64,000 nt of DNA from Amycolatopsis xylanica (GCF_900107045.1 NZ_FNON01000005.1:124001-188000); one strand, 5' to 3'; shown: positions 44,542 to 54,376, counted from the first letter of the stretch. Numbers and translations: made by a program. Notes: generated by a model not told the origin, from the sequence alone.

Positions 44542-45048
44542 TTGCGCAAGAGCATCGCCCACCCCAGGAACCGCGGTCCGCGCAACCGGCGCACCACGCT
44601 TCGCCGGATCGCTGTCATCGATCCTTTGGAACGTACGTGTGCCTGCCCGGCCTGTTCACTCGCGGGCGGGCCACGTGCGGCTTACTGGCTCCGCAAATGC
44701 CAAGCCTTCGCCGGAAGTAAGCGCTTGCTCGACGGCTGCGAGCCGCTCTGCCTGCGGGTGGCCGGTCTGCTCGCGCGCTACTGCGACTGTGAGGGCTGCG
44801 CCGAACTCGGCCCGGAAACCTCGCGGTACTACCGGCTGATCATCGCGATCGACCGGCGCCTGGCGGCGTTCGACGGCCGGGTCTACGACGGCGACGAGTG
44901 CCCGAACGCGGTCGACACCCCGCAGAGTCTCGCGATGGTCGAGAAGATCCTGACCGAGACCCGCGTCGTGGACGACGTGGTCGAGAACGTGATGCTGATC
45001 CTCGACAACGCCGGGCTCCTGGACAAGCTGCTGGGCGAGGAGTCGTGA
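44542..45048 (+). CDS. Cysteine-rich hypothetical protein with two CxCxxC motifs
   Basis: A 168-residue soluble protein. Basic start (LRKSIAHPRNRGPRNRRTTL), then CxCxxC at residues 33-38 (CACPAC) and again at 81-86 (CDCEGC), with further cysteines at about 53, 66, 70 and 122. This strongly suggests a metal or Fe-S site. The C-terminal half is acidic and helical without cysteines. Not recognised as a known family. TTG start at 44542 is chosen because GAGGAG lies 7 nt upstream. The stop codon lies inside a family A palindrome. Confidence 0.72.
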   Translation: MRKSIAHPRNRGPRNRRTTLRRIAVIDPLERTCACPACSLAGGPRAAYWLRKCQAFAGSKRLLDGCEPLCLRVAGLLARYCDCEGCAELGPETSRYYRLIIAIDRRLAAFDGRVYDGDECPNAVDTPQSLAMVEKILTETRVVDDVVENVMLILDNAGLLDKLLGEES

Positions 45049-45087
45049 GTGGTATCGCCGGTTAGAACCGGCCGGAACACTCACGAC
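45043..45087. repeat. Palindromic element family A, copy 2 (imperfect)
   Basis: TCGTGAGTGGTATCGCCGGT on the left pairs with a diverged right arm (CCGGCCGGAACACTCACGA); 4 positions differ. It contains the TGA stop of the cysteine-rich gene (45046-45048). It lies between that gene and the converging sigA. Confidence 0.75.
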
Positions 45088-45147
45088 CCCCAAAGAGCGA
45101 AGCCCCGCCTGGCCAGGGGCCGAGCGGGGCTTTCGCCGGTGGAACCT

Positions 45148-46539
45148 TTAGTCGAGATAGTCGCGCAGTACCTGCGAGCGCGACGGGTGGCGCAGCTTGG
45201 ACATCGTCTTCGACTCGATCTGCCGGATGCGCTCACGGGTGACCCCGTACACCTGGCCGATCTCGTCGAGCGTGCGCGGCTGGCCGTCGGTGAGGCCGAA
45301 GCGCAGCCGGACCACGCCCGCCTCACGCTCGGACAGCGTCTGCAGCACCGACTGGAGCTGGTCCTGCAGCAGCGTGAACGACACCGCGTCGACCGCGACG
45401 ACCGCCTCGGAGTCTTCGATGAAGTCACCGAGCTGCGAGTCGCCTTCGTCGCCGATGGTCTGGTCGAGCGAGATCGGCTCACGGGCGTACTGCTGGATCT
45501 CCAGGACCTTCTCCGGGGAGATGTCCATTTCCTTCGCCAGCTCTTCGGGAGTCGGCTCGCGGCCGAGGTCCTGCAGGAGCTCACGCTGGATGCGGCCGAG
45601 CTTGTTGATGACCTCGACCATGTGCACCGGGATACGGATGGTGCGGGCCTGGTCGGCCATCGCGCGGGTGATCGCCTGACGGATCCACCAGGTGGCGTAC
45701 GTGGAGAACTTGTAGCCCTTGGTGTAGTCGAACTTCTCCACCGCGCGGATCAGGCCGAGGTTGCCCTCCTGGATCAGGTCCAGGAACGCCATGCCGCGGC
45801 CGGTGTAGCGCTTGGCCAGCGAGACCACGAGCCGGAGGTTCGCCTCGAGCAGGTGGTTCTTGGCACGCTCACCGTCACGCACGATCCACTTGAGATCGCG
45901 GCGCATCTGGGTGGCGAGCTTCTCGCCCTCCTCCTCGGCGTTGCGCACGCGCTCGGCGGCGTAGAGCCCGGCCTCGATGCGCTTGGCGAGCTCCACCTCC
46001 TCCTCGGCGTTGAGCAGCGCGACCTTGCCGATCTGCTTCAGGTACGCGCGGACCGAGTCGGCGGAGGCGGTGAGCTCGGCGTCCTTGCGCGCCTGGCGCA
46101 GTGCCTCCGACTCCTCCTCGTCCCAGACGAAGTCGGGGTTGTCACCCGCCTTGACGTCCTTCTGCGCCGAGCTGGTGGCGGCCGTGCGCTTGCCGCGGGC
46201 GGCAGGCTCCTCGGCCTCCTCCTCGTCGTCGGCTTCGTCGGCCTCTTCCGGCTCGTCGTTCACCGATTCATCGATGACGTCGACCTCGACTTCCTCCAGA
46301 TCTGAAAGATCCGGGGTTTCCAGGTCGGCTTCGTCGAGCTCACCGGGACCGTCGGGATCGCCCTTGGCGTCATCCTTGGCGGTCTTCTTGGCCGGAGCCT
46401 TCTTGGCAGGTGCCTTCTTCGCGCCCGCGGCGGGTTTGCGTGCCGCTGGCTTGGCCGTCTCGGTGGCCTCCTCAGCGGATTCGCCGGCGGCGCTCGTTGT
46501 CTTCGTACCGCTTCGGGTTGCGGTTCTTGCGGCTGCCAC
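45148..46539 (-). CDS. sigA: Principal RNA polymerase sigma factor
   Basis: A 463-residue group 1 sigma factor (SigA/HrdB/RpoD). The Lys/Ala- and Glu/Asp-rich N-terminal extension (about 1-150) is typical of actinobacterial primary factors. Regions follow: 1.2 ([15 protein letters not shown]), 2 ([38 protein letters not shown]), 3 and 4.2 ([20 protein letters not shown]), ending [13 protein letters not shown], a hallmark of SigA. It directs transcription of housekeeping genes. First in a gene order shared with M. tuberculosis (Rv2703 onward). ATG or GTG start near 46539. Confidence 0.97.
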   Translation of the reverse strand: MAAARTATRSGTKTTSAAGESAEEATETAKPAARKPAAGAKKAPAKKAPAKKTAKDDAKGDPDGPGELDEADLETPDLSDLEEVEVDVIDESVNDEPEEADEADDEEEAEEPAARGKRTAATSSAQKDVKAGDNPDFVWDEEESEALRQARKDAELTASADSVRAYLKQIGKVALLNAEEEVELAKRIEAGLYAAERVRNAEEEGEKLATQMRRDLKWIVRDGERAKNHLLEANLRLVVSLAKRYTGRGMAFLDLIQEGNLGLIRAVEKFDYTKGYKFSTYATWWIRQAITRAMADQARTIRIPVHMVEVINKLGRIQRELLQDLGREPTPEELAKEMDISPEKVLEIQQYAREPISLDQTIGDEGDSQLGDFIEDSEAVVAVDAVSFTLLQDQLQSVLQTLSEREAGVVRLRFGLTDGQPRTLDEIGQVYGVTRERIRQIESKTMSKLRHPSRSQVLRDYLD

Positions 46540-46654
46540 TTACGCCCTTTCGCAGCGGTCGATCATGACGAGCAAAAGCCTGACGGCCTCAGCTGCCTCA
46601 AATTCGGGGAACACGCCCTGGGCCTGCGGTTTTCTCCGCCGCAGCCGTGGGCCG

Positions 46655-46672
46655 TGTTCCATTGTAACGACG
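46655..46672 (-). promoter_or_regulatory. Possible sigA -10 element
   Basis: TACAAT on the minus strand (46666-46661) lies about 120 bp before the sigA start, a good -10 hexamer. A -35 at 16-18 bp upstream is not convincing, as often in actinobacteria. Confidence 0.3.
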
Positions 46673-46717
46673 ATGCGCCGATGCGTCGCGAAGCGATCAC
46701 CTCAGGCGCGCCGCGGA

Positions 46718-47479
<762 letters not shown>

Positions 47480-47543
47480 GGATGTGGTCCCTTCTCGCAC
47501 GATTCAGAAGCTTGCCTCGGAGACTTTAACCGGATGTGGTGAC

Positions 47544-48362
47544 ATGTCCGCCGTGGGAGTTGACGAGCGTGCTTTGAAAGATATCGCCGAACTGGTCGCC
47601 GGGGACGCCGCGCAGCTGGTTCTCAGAGCTTGGAAGGGGATCCAGGAGGGCCGATCCGTCGAGGTCGGGACCAAATCGGCCGACACGGACGTGGTGACGG
47701 CGGTCGACCACGAGTCGGAGCGGTTCGTCCGCGCGCGGCTCGCCGAGCTGCGGCCGTCCGACGCCGTGCTCGGCGAGGAAGCTGGCGGCGCGGCGGGCGA
47801 CGGCGTCACCTGGGTGATCGACCCGATCGACGGCACGGTGAACTTCCTGTACGGCCTGCCGTGGTTCGCGGTCTCACTCGCGGCGCAGGTCGGCGGCGTG
47901 TCGGTGGCGGGCGCGGTGGTCGAGCCGGTCAGCGGGCGGCGGTGGACGGCGGCGCGCGGGCACGGCTCGTTCCTCGACGGGCGGCGGCTCTCCGTCAGCG
48001 GCCCCGCGCGGCTCGACCTGACGCTGCTGGGCACCGGGTTCGCGTACCGCCAGGAGCGGCGGGTCCGGCAGGCGCGGTTCGCGGCCGGGATGCTCGGGCG
48101 GGTGCGGGACATCCGGCGGCCCGGCGCCGCCTCGCTGGAGCTGTGCTCGGTCGCGGCCGGGTGGACCGACGCCTACATCGAACACGGCCTCGGCCGCTGG
48201 GACTGGGCCGCGGGCGCACTGGTCGCGTCGGAGGCGGGCGCTTTCGTCAGCCTGCCCGGCGAGGACGTCGCGCTGGGCGCCGATGCCACCTACGCGGCGG
48301 CTCCTTCGATCGCCCCCGCCCTGCGCGAGGCCATGATCGAGGCGGGCGCCGGCTCGGTCTAG
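47544..48362 (+). CDS. suhB: Inositol monophosphatase-family phosphatase
   Basis: A 272-residue Mg-dependent phosphatase. Motifs: VLGEEAGG, the metal triad DPIDGTVNFLYGLP and the C-terminal WDWAAGALVASEAG. SuhB-type enzymes hydrolyse myo-inositol 1-phosphate or related sugar phosphates; actinobacteria need inositol for mycothiol and phosphatidylinositol. Matches Rv2701c in order. ATG 47544 or GTG 47553. Ends in a perfect family B palindrome. Confidence 0.88.
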   Translation: MSAVGVDERALKDIAELVAGDAAQLVLRAWKGIQEGRSVEVGTKSADTDVVTAVDHESERFVRARLAELRPSDAVLGEEAGGAAGDGVTWVIDPIDGTVNFLYGLPWFAVSLAAQVGGVSVAGAVVEPVSGRRWTAARGHGSFLDGRRLSVSGPARLDLTLLGTGFAYRQERRVRQARFAAGMLGRVRDIRRPGAASLELCSVAAGWTDAYIEHGLGRWDWAAGALVASEAGAFVSLPGEDVALGADATYAAAPSIAPALREAMIEAGAGSV

Positions 48363-48427
48363 AAACGGGATAAAGCGGGCTTTATCCCGGGAAAAGCACC
48401 CGGGATAAAGCCCGCTTTATCCCGTTT
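48363..48427. repeat. Palindromic element family B, copy 3 (perfect 29-bp stem)
   Basis: Arms 48363-48391 (starting AAACGGGATAAAGCGGGC) and 48399-48427 are perfectly complementary; loop AAAAGCA, identical to copy 2. Ends directly at the stop codon of the converging cei gene (48428-48430). Flanking AAA/TTT give weak A/T tracts in both directions. Confidence 0.88.
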
Positions 48428-49114
48428 TCAGCAGGTGACGTCGCGGGCCGAGGCCAGGAGGGTCTGGTCGATGTTGGGGGAGGGGGCGCCCGCGGACTGC
48501 TCGCCGCCTCCGCCGCCCTGGTGCTGGGCCGACCAGGTCTTGAGCTGCTCGATGATCTTGCTCGCCTCGGCCTTGGGCTGGATGTCGCCGAACTTGGTGC
48601 CGATCGCCAGGTCGACCGAGGCATCCGCGCGGTTGTCCTTGACCAGCTCCGCGCACGGCGCGATCAGGCTGACCGTGCGTGCGGCGGTGACGCCGTTCTC
48701 GCCGAAGCGGATCTGGCCCTTGCACTTGGCCGGGGTCTTCTCCGGGTAGGCCGGGTCGTTGGTGGTCTCGGTGATACCGGTGAAGCCGAGCTCGCGCAGC
48801 GTGGTGTCGGTGATCTTGCCCTGGCCGCGGACACCGCTGGCGTTGAGCACGCGCAGGCTGATCTTGTCCGGCGGGATGGGGGAGCGGTCGTCGAGCGCCG
48901 CGTGCCCGAGCGGTGTGTAGGTGACACCTTCCGCCGCGATGGGCGCCGGCGTGCACTTGATCGCTTCGTCGATGTCGGCCTTGCTCAGCATCGCGTTCAC
49001 CCAGACGATCATCGCGCCCACGAAGAGCACGCCGATCACGATGAGGGCGGGCAGCGGCCGCCGCTTGCGATATGGCCGAGTCCCACGGTCCCCGAAGCCG
49101 TTCCCCGACGCCAC
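48428..49114 (-). CDS. cei: Cell envelope integrity protein Cei-like (LytR C-terminal domain)
   Basis: A 228-residue membrane-anchored extracytoplasmic protein. A short basic cytoplasmic part (RKRRPLP) and one helix (about residues 22-42) are followed by a domain of the LytR_C type (ISLRVLNASGVRGQGKITDTTLRELGF) and a Gly/Gln-rich tail. Cysteines in AIKCTP, PAKCKG, APCAEL and the final DVTC may pair. Order and architecture match Rv2700 (Cei), needed for envelope integrity in mycobacteria. GTG 49114 with GGAAGGGACGGGG upstream. Confidence 0.88.
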   Translation of the reverse strand: MASGNGFGDRGTRPYRKRRPLPALIVIGVLFVGAMIVWVNAMLSKADIDEAIKCTPAPIAAEGVTYTPLGHAALDDRSPIPPDKISLRVLNASGVRGQGKITDTTLRELGFTGITETTNDPAYPEKTPAKCKGQIRFGENGVTAARTVSLIAPCAELVKDNRADASVDLAIGTKFGDIQPKAEASKIIEQLKTWSAQHQGGGGGEQSAGAPSPNIDQTLLASARDVTC

Positions 49115-49190
49115 CTGCCCCGTCCCTTCCCGAACGCCGACACTCCCGCACTGACAATGGTCGCTGCTGATCAGCCTAGGCGTTCCGGCT

Positions 49191-49414
49191 GTCACCCGGC
49201 AGCGTGGGTCGGCGGGAGGATCCGCACCCGTCCTGGTGTCTCCGGATCGCACCACGCCGCGGTGGCCCGGGGCAAGCGATCGAGGCGTCCGAGTGAGGTT
49301 ACGAACCTCTGGGCAACCCGAACGGGGGAAGCCGCGTCGACCTGCGAAGTCACCCGGCCGGGTGACGGACTTGATGATCAATACCGGGGCGTTGTGAGCC
49401 GCGGAACCGGGTGA
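49191..49414. promoter_or_regulatory. Operator-like GTCACCCGG boxes in the cei/DUF4193 divergent region
   Basis: A perfect 18-bp palindrome GTCACCCGGCCGGGTGAC lies at 49349-49366. Half sites GTCACCCGG (49191-49199) and CCGGGTGA (49407-49414) flank it. A separate inverted repeat GAGGTT-acg-AACCTC is at 49295-49309. The 490-bp region 49115-49604 has no gene and must hold both promoters. The regulator is unknown. Confidence 0.5.
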
Positions 49415-49604
49415 GCTACCCTCTGCGAGCTTCGGTCGCAGAACGAGCCGCACAGTGCATCTGAAAATAGAGACTTCGCTCACTGTTCTCGCCGGGCACA
49501 AACAGGGGCCCTGGAACGTTGACCAGCGGCACGGGCTTGAGAGAGACCTCTTCTCCCAGGCCCGGACCCAGACTATCGAAGCTGATCGCAGGGGTGAGGG
49601 ACAA

Positions 49605-49913
49605 ATGGCTACCGACTACGACGCTCCGCGCCGCAGCGAGGCCGACGAGCTGGCCGAAGACTCGTTGGAGGAGCTCAAGGCTCGTCGCAACGAGAATCAG
49701 TCCGGCGTCGTCGACGTCGACGAGGACGCGAGCGCTGAGAACTTCGAACTTCCCGGTGCGGACCTTTCCGGGATCTCCGGTGAGGACATGACCGTCAAGG
49801 TCGTGCCCAAGCAGGCTGACGAGTTCACCTGCTCCGTGTGTTTCCTGGTCCACCACCGCAGCCGCCTGGCCGAAGAGGCCAACGGACGGCTGATCTGTCG
49901 CGACTGCGCGTGA
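49605..49913 (+). CDS. DUF4193 zinc-ribbon-like protein
   Basis: A 102-residue protein: acidic N-terminal half (DEDASAENFELPGADLSGISGED) and a C-terminal CSVCFLVHHRSRL...CRDCA motif that should bind zinc. It matches DUF4193 (Rv2699c), conserved across actinobacteria and highly expressed in several, function unknown. ATG 49605 after GGGTGAGGG. Followed by a strong intrinsic terminator. Confidence 0.92.
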   Translation: MATDYDAPRRSEADELAEDSLEELKARRNENQSGVVDVDEDASAENFELPGADLSGISGEDMTVKVVPKQADEFTCSVCFLVHHRSRLAEEANGRLICRDCA

Positions 49914-49973
49914 GCCTGAGCCTGACCGGCTGACGGCGGGACCACCACAGGAGCATCAGGGGTTGTTTCAGGA

Positions 49974-50013
49974 GACGGGTCGGGCACCGCGAGGTGCCCG
50001 CCCCGTCTTTTTT
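49974..50013 (+). terminator. Intrinsic terminator after DUF4193
   Basis: Two stacked stems, GACGGG/CCCGTC and GGGCACC/GGTGCCC around a GCGA tetraloop, followed by six T residues (50008-50013). Its last base is the first of the stop codon of the converging DUF3093 gene. Confidence 0.92.
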
Positions 50014-50486
50014 CACGCCTGACGCAGCAGCTCGGCCACCCGCTCGGGCTTGCGGGTGCTGAACAGCCAGTAGGGCGTCGGGTCGTCCGGGTCGGTCAGC
50101 CGCGCGCGCACCACGGGGCCCACCCAGCCGCGGTGGGCGACGAAGGCGGCCGGGTCGGCGTCGCGGCCGAGCGCCTTGCGCTTGTGCTCGCGGTCGAAGA
50201 TCTCGACCTCGCCGATGAACTCGAGCGGGATGTGCGCCTCGCCGACCAGCAGCTCGGTGTCGGTGATCCGCACCCGCGCCTTGCCCAGCGCCAGGATGAT
50301 GGCCACCACCAGCGCCTCCACCACGACGTAGGGCAGCCAGCCGCGCAGGCCCGGGTAACCCAGGTCGATGGTCGCGCCCATCAGCGCGCCGCCGATCAGC
50401 GGCAGCGGCCAGTTCCACCAGGGCACGTACAGCCGTTCCGAATACCTGATCGTGCCTTGAACGGCCGCGCTCACACTCTTCGCCAC
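50013..50486 (-). CDS. DUF3093 membrane protein
   Basis: A 157-residue protein with two membrane helices near the N-terminus ([20 protein letters not shown] and [18 protein letters not shown]) and a cytoplasmic PH-like strand-rich domain ([29 protein letters not shown]). It matches DUF3093 (Rv2698). Function unknown. GTG start at 50486, divergent from dut by 24 bp. Confidence 0.88.
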   Translation of the reverse strand: MAKSVSAAVQGTIRYSERLYVPWWNWPLPLIGGALMGATIDLGYPGLRGWLPYVVVEALVVAIILALGKARVRITDTELLVGEAHIPLEFIGEVEIFDREHKRKALGRDADPAAFVAHRGWVGPVVRARLTDPDDPTPYWLFSTRKPERVAELLRQA

Positions 50487-50510
50487 AAGCTCAGGGTAAT
50501 CTCGCCCGTC

Positions 50511-50999
50511 GTGTCCAGCGTTCAGGTACTGCTCTCCCGCGTCGATCCCGATGTGCCACTGCCCGCCTACGCGCGTCCCGGCGACGCGGGCGCCGATCTG
50601 GTGACGACGTCCGACGTCGTGCTCGACCCCGGCGAACGCGTGGTGGTCGGCACCGGCATCGCCATCGCGCTGCCCGAGGGCTACGCGGGTTTCGTGCACC
50701 CGCGCTCCGGCCTCGCGGCCCGCGCCGGGCTCTCGGTGGTCAACACGCCGGGCACCATCGACTCCGGCTACCGCGGCGAGATCCGCGTCTGCCTGATCAA
50801 CCACGACCCGCGCGAGCCGCTCAAGCTCACCCGCGGCGACCGCATCGCCCAGCTGGTCGTCCAGCGTGTCGAACACGCGGTGTTCGTCGAGGTGGCCGAG
50901 CTCGGCGAGAGTGAACGCGGCGCGGGCGGTTACGGATCCACCGGCGGGCACGCCACACTGTCCGCAGCCAGTACTGGGGAAGGAACGGAGAACAACTAG
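50511..50999 (+). CDS. dut: dUTP diphosphatase
   Basis: A 162-residue trimeric dUTPase converting dUTP to dUMP and pyrophosphate. All five motifs are present in order: [30 protein letters not shown] (catalytic Asp), GDRIAQLV and the C-terminal [13 protein letters not shown] start at 50511. It joins the next gene through a TAGTG overlap. Same position as Rv2697c. Confidence 0.97.
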   Translation: MSSVQVLLSRVDPDVPLPAYARPGDAGADLVTTSDVVLDPGERVVVGTGIAIALPEGYAGFVHPRSGLAARAGLSVVNTPGTIDSGYRGEIRVCLINHDPREPLKLTRGDRIAQLVVQRVEHAVFVEVAELGESERGAGGYGSTGGHATLSAASTGEGTENN

Positions 51000-51667
51000 T
51001 GGGGATTTTCGGACGCAAGCGGCGGACTGAGGAAAAGTCCACCGGCAGGCACGCCGCGCCCGAGGTCGACGAGACGGAGGACGACGGCGACGCGGCCGAA
51101 GACATCGCCGCCGAGCTCTCCAACGCGCCCGACGGGCCGTTCGACATCGCCGACGCCCGCGAAGACGACGTGCCGCGCATCGACCTCGGCTCGGTGAAGG
51201 TGCCCGTGCCCGACGGCTCGCAGGTGCAGGTCGAGATGGACCCGCAGGCGGGCGGCGTGCGCGCGGTGCACGTGGTCACCGAGCACGGCCAGGTCACCGT
51301 CAGCGCCTACGCCGCGCCGAAGTCGGGCGGGCTGTGGCGTGAGGTCAGCAACGAGCTGACCGAGCAGCTGCGCGCGGACGGCGCGAAGGTCAACATCGGC
51401 GTCGGCGAGTGGGGGATGGAGATCTCGGCCATCGTCGGCGACGTGGCGCTGCGCTTCGTCGGCGTCGACGGGCCGCGCTGGATGCTGCGCGGCGTGATCG
51501 CCGGGCCGCAGTCGCTGGCCCCGATGGCGCCCGGGGTGCTGCGCGAGATCGTGAAGGGCACCATCGTCGACCGCGGCGACGCGCCGATGCCGGTGCGCAC
51601 CCCGCTGACGATCACGCTGCCGGACGCGGTCGCCGAGCACATCGCCGCCCAGCAGGCCCAGCAGTAG
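50999..51667 (+). CDS. DUF3710 protein
   Basis: A 222-residue protein with an acidic, basic-tipped N-terminus (GIFGRKRRTEEKS...EDDGDAAED) and a globular DUF3710 domain (IDLGSVKVPVPDGSQVQVEMDP onward). Matches Rv2696c in order. Function unknown. GTG shares one base with the dut stop, so it is translationally coupled to dut. Followed by a family A palindrome. Confidence 0.9.
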   Translation: MGIFGRKRRTEEKSTGRHAAPEVDETEDDGDAAEDIAAELSNAPDGPFDIADAREDDVPRIDLGSVKVPVPDGSQVQVEMDPQAGGVRAVHVVTEHGQVTVSAYAAPKSGGLWREVSNELTEQLRADGAKVNIGVGEWGMEISAIVGDVALRFVGVDGPRWMLRGVIAGPQSLAPMAPGVLREIVKGTIVDRGDAPMPVRTPLTITLPDAVAEHIAAQQAQQ

Positions 51668-51682
51668 TCACTCCACGCGACC

Positions 51683-51736
51683 AGGGGTCGTGAGTGGTAC
51701 GGCCGGTTAGAACCGGTCATACCACTCACGACCCCT
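51683..51736. repeat. Palindromic element family A, copy 3
   Basis: AGGGGTCGTGAGTGGTACGG (51683) begins a 26-bp arm that pairs with 51711-51736 with a few exceptions near the centre. It stands between DUF3710 and the LysE-family gene that interrupts the otherwise conserved gene order. Confidence 0.83.
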
Positions 51737-51754
51737 GATCGTTAGGGTCGGGGA

Positions 51755-52378
51755 ATGCCGGATTTCGCTGAGTTGCTGGTCTTCCTGGGGACGGCGGCGA
51801 TCTTCGCGATCACGCCGGGGCCGGGGATCCTGTACGTGCTGGCGCGGAGTTTGCGTGGTGGGCGCGGCGAGGGGATCCGCTCGGTCATCGGGAACGGGAT
51901 CGGGGCGTCCGTGCACGTGGTCGCCGCGGCGCTGGGGCTTTCCGCGCTGCTCGCGACGTCGGCCGTGGCGTTCGCGGTCGTCAAATACGCGGGCGCGGCC
52001 TATCTGGTGTTCCTCGGGCTGCAGGCGATTTTTCAACGGCATGACGACGGCGGTGAAAACGGCGCCGCCCGGCAGTGGGCCAGGTCGCCGTTGCTCCAGG
52101 GCGTGCTCACCGAGTTGCTGAATCCGAAGACAGCGCTGTATTTCATGGCATTGTTGCCGCATTTCGTGCATCCGGAGCGCGCGCCGGCGCCGCTGGTGTT
52201 CATCGTGCTGGGCCTGATCGCGCTGGCGCTCGCCATGCTCGCGGACCTGCTGGTCGCGGTCTTCGCGGGGAAACTTTCGTCGCGCTTGCTGGGCAACGCC
52301 CGCTGGCGGGTGCGTCAGCGCGTGGCGAGCGGAGCGACGATGGTCGGTTTAGGCGGTTTCGTCGCTTTGGCGGATTGA
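51755..52378 (+). CDS. LysE/RhtB-family amino acid exporter
   Basis: A 207-residue exporter with about six helices and the family start ITPGPGILYVLARSLRGG. It probably exports an amino acid. No counterpart exists at this point in the M. tuberculosis order, so it is an insertion here. Its 3' end overlaps the converging hydrolase gene by 30 bp. ATG at 51755. Confidence 0.9.
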   Translation: MPDFAELLVFLGTAAIFAITPGPGILYVLARSLRGGRGEGIRSVIGNGIGASVHVVAAALGLSALLATSAVAFAVVKYAGAAYLVFLGLQAIFQRHDDGGENGAARQWARSPLLQGVLTELLNPKTALYFMALLPHFVHPERAPAPLVFIVLGLIALALAMLADLLVAVFAGKLSSRLLGNARWRVRQRVASGATMVGLGGFVALAD

Positions 52379-53080
52379 GCGCAGCAACGCCAGCACGGTC
52401 GCCCGGCCCAGTGACTCCCGGTCTTCGCCCAACGCCGTGAGCGTCGTCTCGACGACGGCCGCGCGGGGCAGCGCGCCCGCCCAGTCGTACGCGACTTTCG
52501 TAGGGTGTATCGGATCGTCGACACACGTGGCGATGCCCGCCGGAACGTCCACTTTGGCCAGATCGGCCAGTGTCGGCGCCGGGTACCCGGCCGCGGCGCG
52601 CAGGCCGCCGGCGAGCGCGTCGCCGTGCCCGCGCCAGGCCCGGGTGAGCTCGTCGGCCAGCCAGCGCGGGACGCCGTCGACGGACGCGGCCAAAGCGGGC
52701 TCCAGGCCGTTCGCGGCCACCAGATCGGCGGAGAGCTTCGCGGCCAGCGACGCGGGTGCCGATCCCGGTTCGCCGTTCCAGGCCGGGAGCGCGGCCATCA
52801 GCCCGGCGCAGCGGCTGTTCTCCCGCACGGCCCACGCGGCGGCGACGTGCGCGCCGAACGAAACGCCGCCGACCAGTATCGGCCCGTCCGCCCCGGCCGC
52901 GATCTCGTCGAGCGCCGCGAGGCTGCCGCGGACGAGATCGGCGCCGCGGGGTGGCGCGGGCGCGATCAGCCGCACACCGACCGCCGCGAGCGGTCCGGCG
53001 AAGACTTCGCGGATGAACGTTTCATCTGAGCCGGTGCCGGGTAGCAGCGCCGCGACCGATGTAGGCATAGCGGAGGTCAC
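52349..53080 (-). CDS. Alpha/beta-hydrolase-fold protein
   Basis: About 243 residues. A lipase-like nucleophile elbow GGVSFGAH (G-x-S-x-G with Ser) and a late Asp/His pair (CVDDPIHPT) suggest an alpha/beta hydrolase. It occupies the position of Rv2695. Substrate unknown. Start is GTG 53080 or ATG 53068, neither with a clear ribosome site. Convergent overlap with the LysE gene. Confidence 0.78.
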   Translation of the reverse strand: MTSAMPTSVAALLPGTGSDETFIREVFAGPLAAVGVRLIAPAPPRGADLVRGSLAALDEIAAGADGPILVGGVSFGAHVAAAWAVRENSRCAGLMAALPAWNGEPGSAPASLAAKLSADLVAANGLEPALAASVDGVPRWLADELTRAWRGHGDALAGGLRAAAGYPAPTLADLAKVDVPAGIATCVDDPIHPTKVAYDWAGALPRAAVVETTLTALGEDRESLGRATVLALLRSIRQSDETA

Positions 53081-53184
53081 GTTGCGATCTTGGCGCAAAC
53101 GCGTTTCGCTGGCGTGAACCACGGCTACGCTGGTTAAGCACGGGCCGGTCTTGTCGGGGGCCCCGGAGCACAGGAGTTGCGCAT

Positions 53185-53562
53185 ATGCCCGCCAAAGAAG
53201 GCGGCTACTTCAGCCGGCTGAAGCGGAAGCTGACGAGCGACGTCGACGAGCTCGACGCCGACGACCTTTCGGAAAAATCCGAGGTCGAGGGCGCGCAGCG
53301 CGCTTGTGACTGCAAGCAGGGGCAAGAGGTGACCGTGCTCGGCCGGTTGCGCAGTGTCGAACTGTGCCCGAGCGACGAAGCCGCGACACTCGAGGCCGAG
53401 CTGTTCGACGGGACACAGGGCGTGACGCTAATCTGGCTCGGCCGTCGCCGGATCCCCGGCATCGAGCCGGGTCGGACCATCAAGGTGCGTGGCCGGATGG
53501 CCGTGCGCGATGGCCAGAAGGTGCTCTACAACCCGTATTACGAGCTCCAAACAGCCCAGTGA
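53185..53562 (+). CDS. OB-fold nucleic-acid-binding protein
   Basis: A 125-residue protein: a basic helix N-terminus (GGYFSRLKRKLTSD), then an OB fold with G-EVTVLGRLRSVEL, LIWLGRRRIPGIEPG and IKVRGRMA strands. Corresponds to Rv2694c. Single-domain OB proteins of this kind bind ssDNA or RNA. ATG at 53185 after AGGAG. The DUF3159 gene follows by 14 bp. Confidence 0.88.
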   Translation: MPAKEGGYFSRLKRKLTSDVDELDADDLSEKSEVEGAQRACDCKQGQEVTVLGRLRSVELCPSDEAATLEAELFDGTQGVTLIWLGRRRIPGIEPGRTIKVRGRMAVRDGQKVLYNPYYELQTAQ

Positions 53563-53576
53563 GTTGACTAAGTAGC

Positions 53577-54281
53577 GTGAGCGAGAACTCCACCGAAGAA
53601 GAGACCAAGCCGCCGACACTGCTCGAGCAGATGGGCGGCGTGTCCGGCCTCATCTACTCCTCGGTGCCGGTGGTCGTGTTCGTGCTGGCCAACGCCTTCT
53701 TCGGGCTGATGCCCGGCATCTGGTGCGCGGTCGGCAGCGCGGTCGCCATCACGGTGCTGCGCATCGTGCGCAAGGAGCCACTGCAGCCGGCGATCTCCGG
53801 CTTCTTCGGGGTGGCGATCGCCGCGTTCATCGCCTACCGGACCGGGTCGGCCAAGGGCTTCTTCCTGTTCGGCATCTGGGCGAGCCTGGTCTACTGCGGG
53901 ATCTTCGTGTTCTCGATCGTGATCCGCTGGCCGCTGGCCGGGGTCGTCTGGAACCTGCTCAACGGCACCGGCCACGCCTGGCGCAAGGACAAGCCGTCCC
54001 GCTTCGGCTACGACATCGCGACGCTCGCGATGGCCGCCGTGTTCGCCGCGCGGTTCGTGGTGCAGCGCTGGCTGTACAACGAGGACTACACCGGCTGGCT
54101 CGCCTTCGCGAAGCTCGCGATGGGCTACCCGCTCTACATCCTCGGCCTGCTGGTCGTGGTCTGGGCGGTCCGCCGCTCCGAAAAGCGCCTCAAGGCCCTC
54201 GAAGAGGAAAAGCCGGCCGAGCTCACGGACGCCGAGGTCGAAGCCCAGCTCCGCGAGAAGTACGCCCAGGCCCCTGAGTAG
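53577..54281 (+). CDS. DUF3159 membrane protein
   Basis: A 234-residue protein with five to six helices (LIYSSVPVVVFVLANAFFGLM, SGFFGVAIAAFIAYR and others) and an acidic C-terminal helix (ERLRK/KALEEEKPAEL region). Matches DUF3159 (Rv2693c), whose function is unknown. GTG start at 53577. Followed by a family C palindrome. Confidence 0.9.
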   Translation: MSENSTEEETKPPTLLEQMGGVSGLIYSSVPVVVFVLANAFFGLMPGIWCAVGSAVAITVLRIVRKEPLQPAISGFFGVAIAAFIAYRTGSAKGFFLFGIWASLVYCGIFVFSIVIRWPLAGVVWNLLNGTGHAWRKDKPSRFGYDIATLAMAAVFAARFVVQRWLYNEDYTGWLAFAKLAMGYPLYILGLLVVVWAVRRSEKRLKALEEEKPAELTDAEVEAQLREKYAQAPE

Positions 54282-54319
54282 CCAGTCAAAGCCCGAAAGC
54301 CACTTTCGGCAGGTCTTAT

Positions 54320-54372
54320 AGCCCGAAAGCCACTTTCGTCAGATCGCATCTGACGAAAGTGGCTTTCGGGCT
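54320..54372. repeat. Palindromic element family C, copy 2
   Basis: Perfect 25-bp arms (54320-54344 and 54348-54372) starting AGCCCGAAAGCCACTTTCG, loop CGC. A half copy precedes at 54291-54313, the same arrangement as copy 1 (17117-17198). Lies between converging DUF3159 and ceoC; the ceoC stop begins at 54377. Confidence 0.88.
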
Positions 54373-54376
54373 TTTC

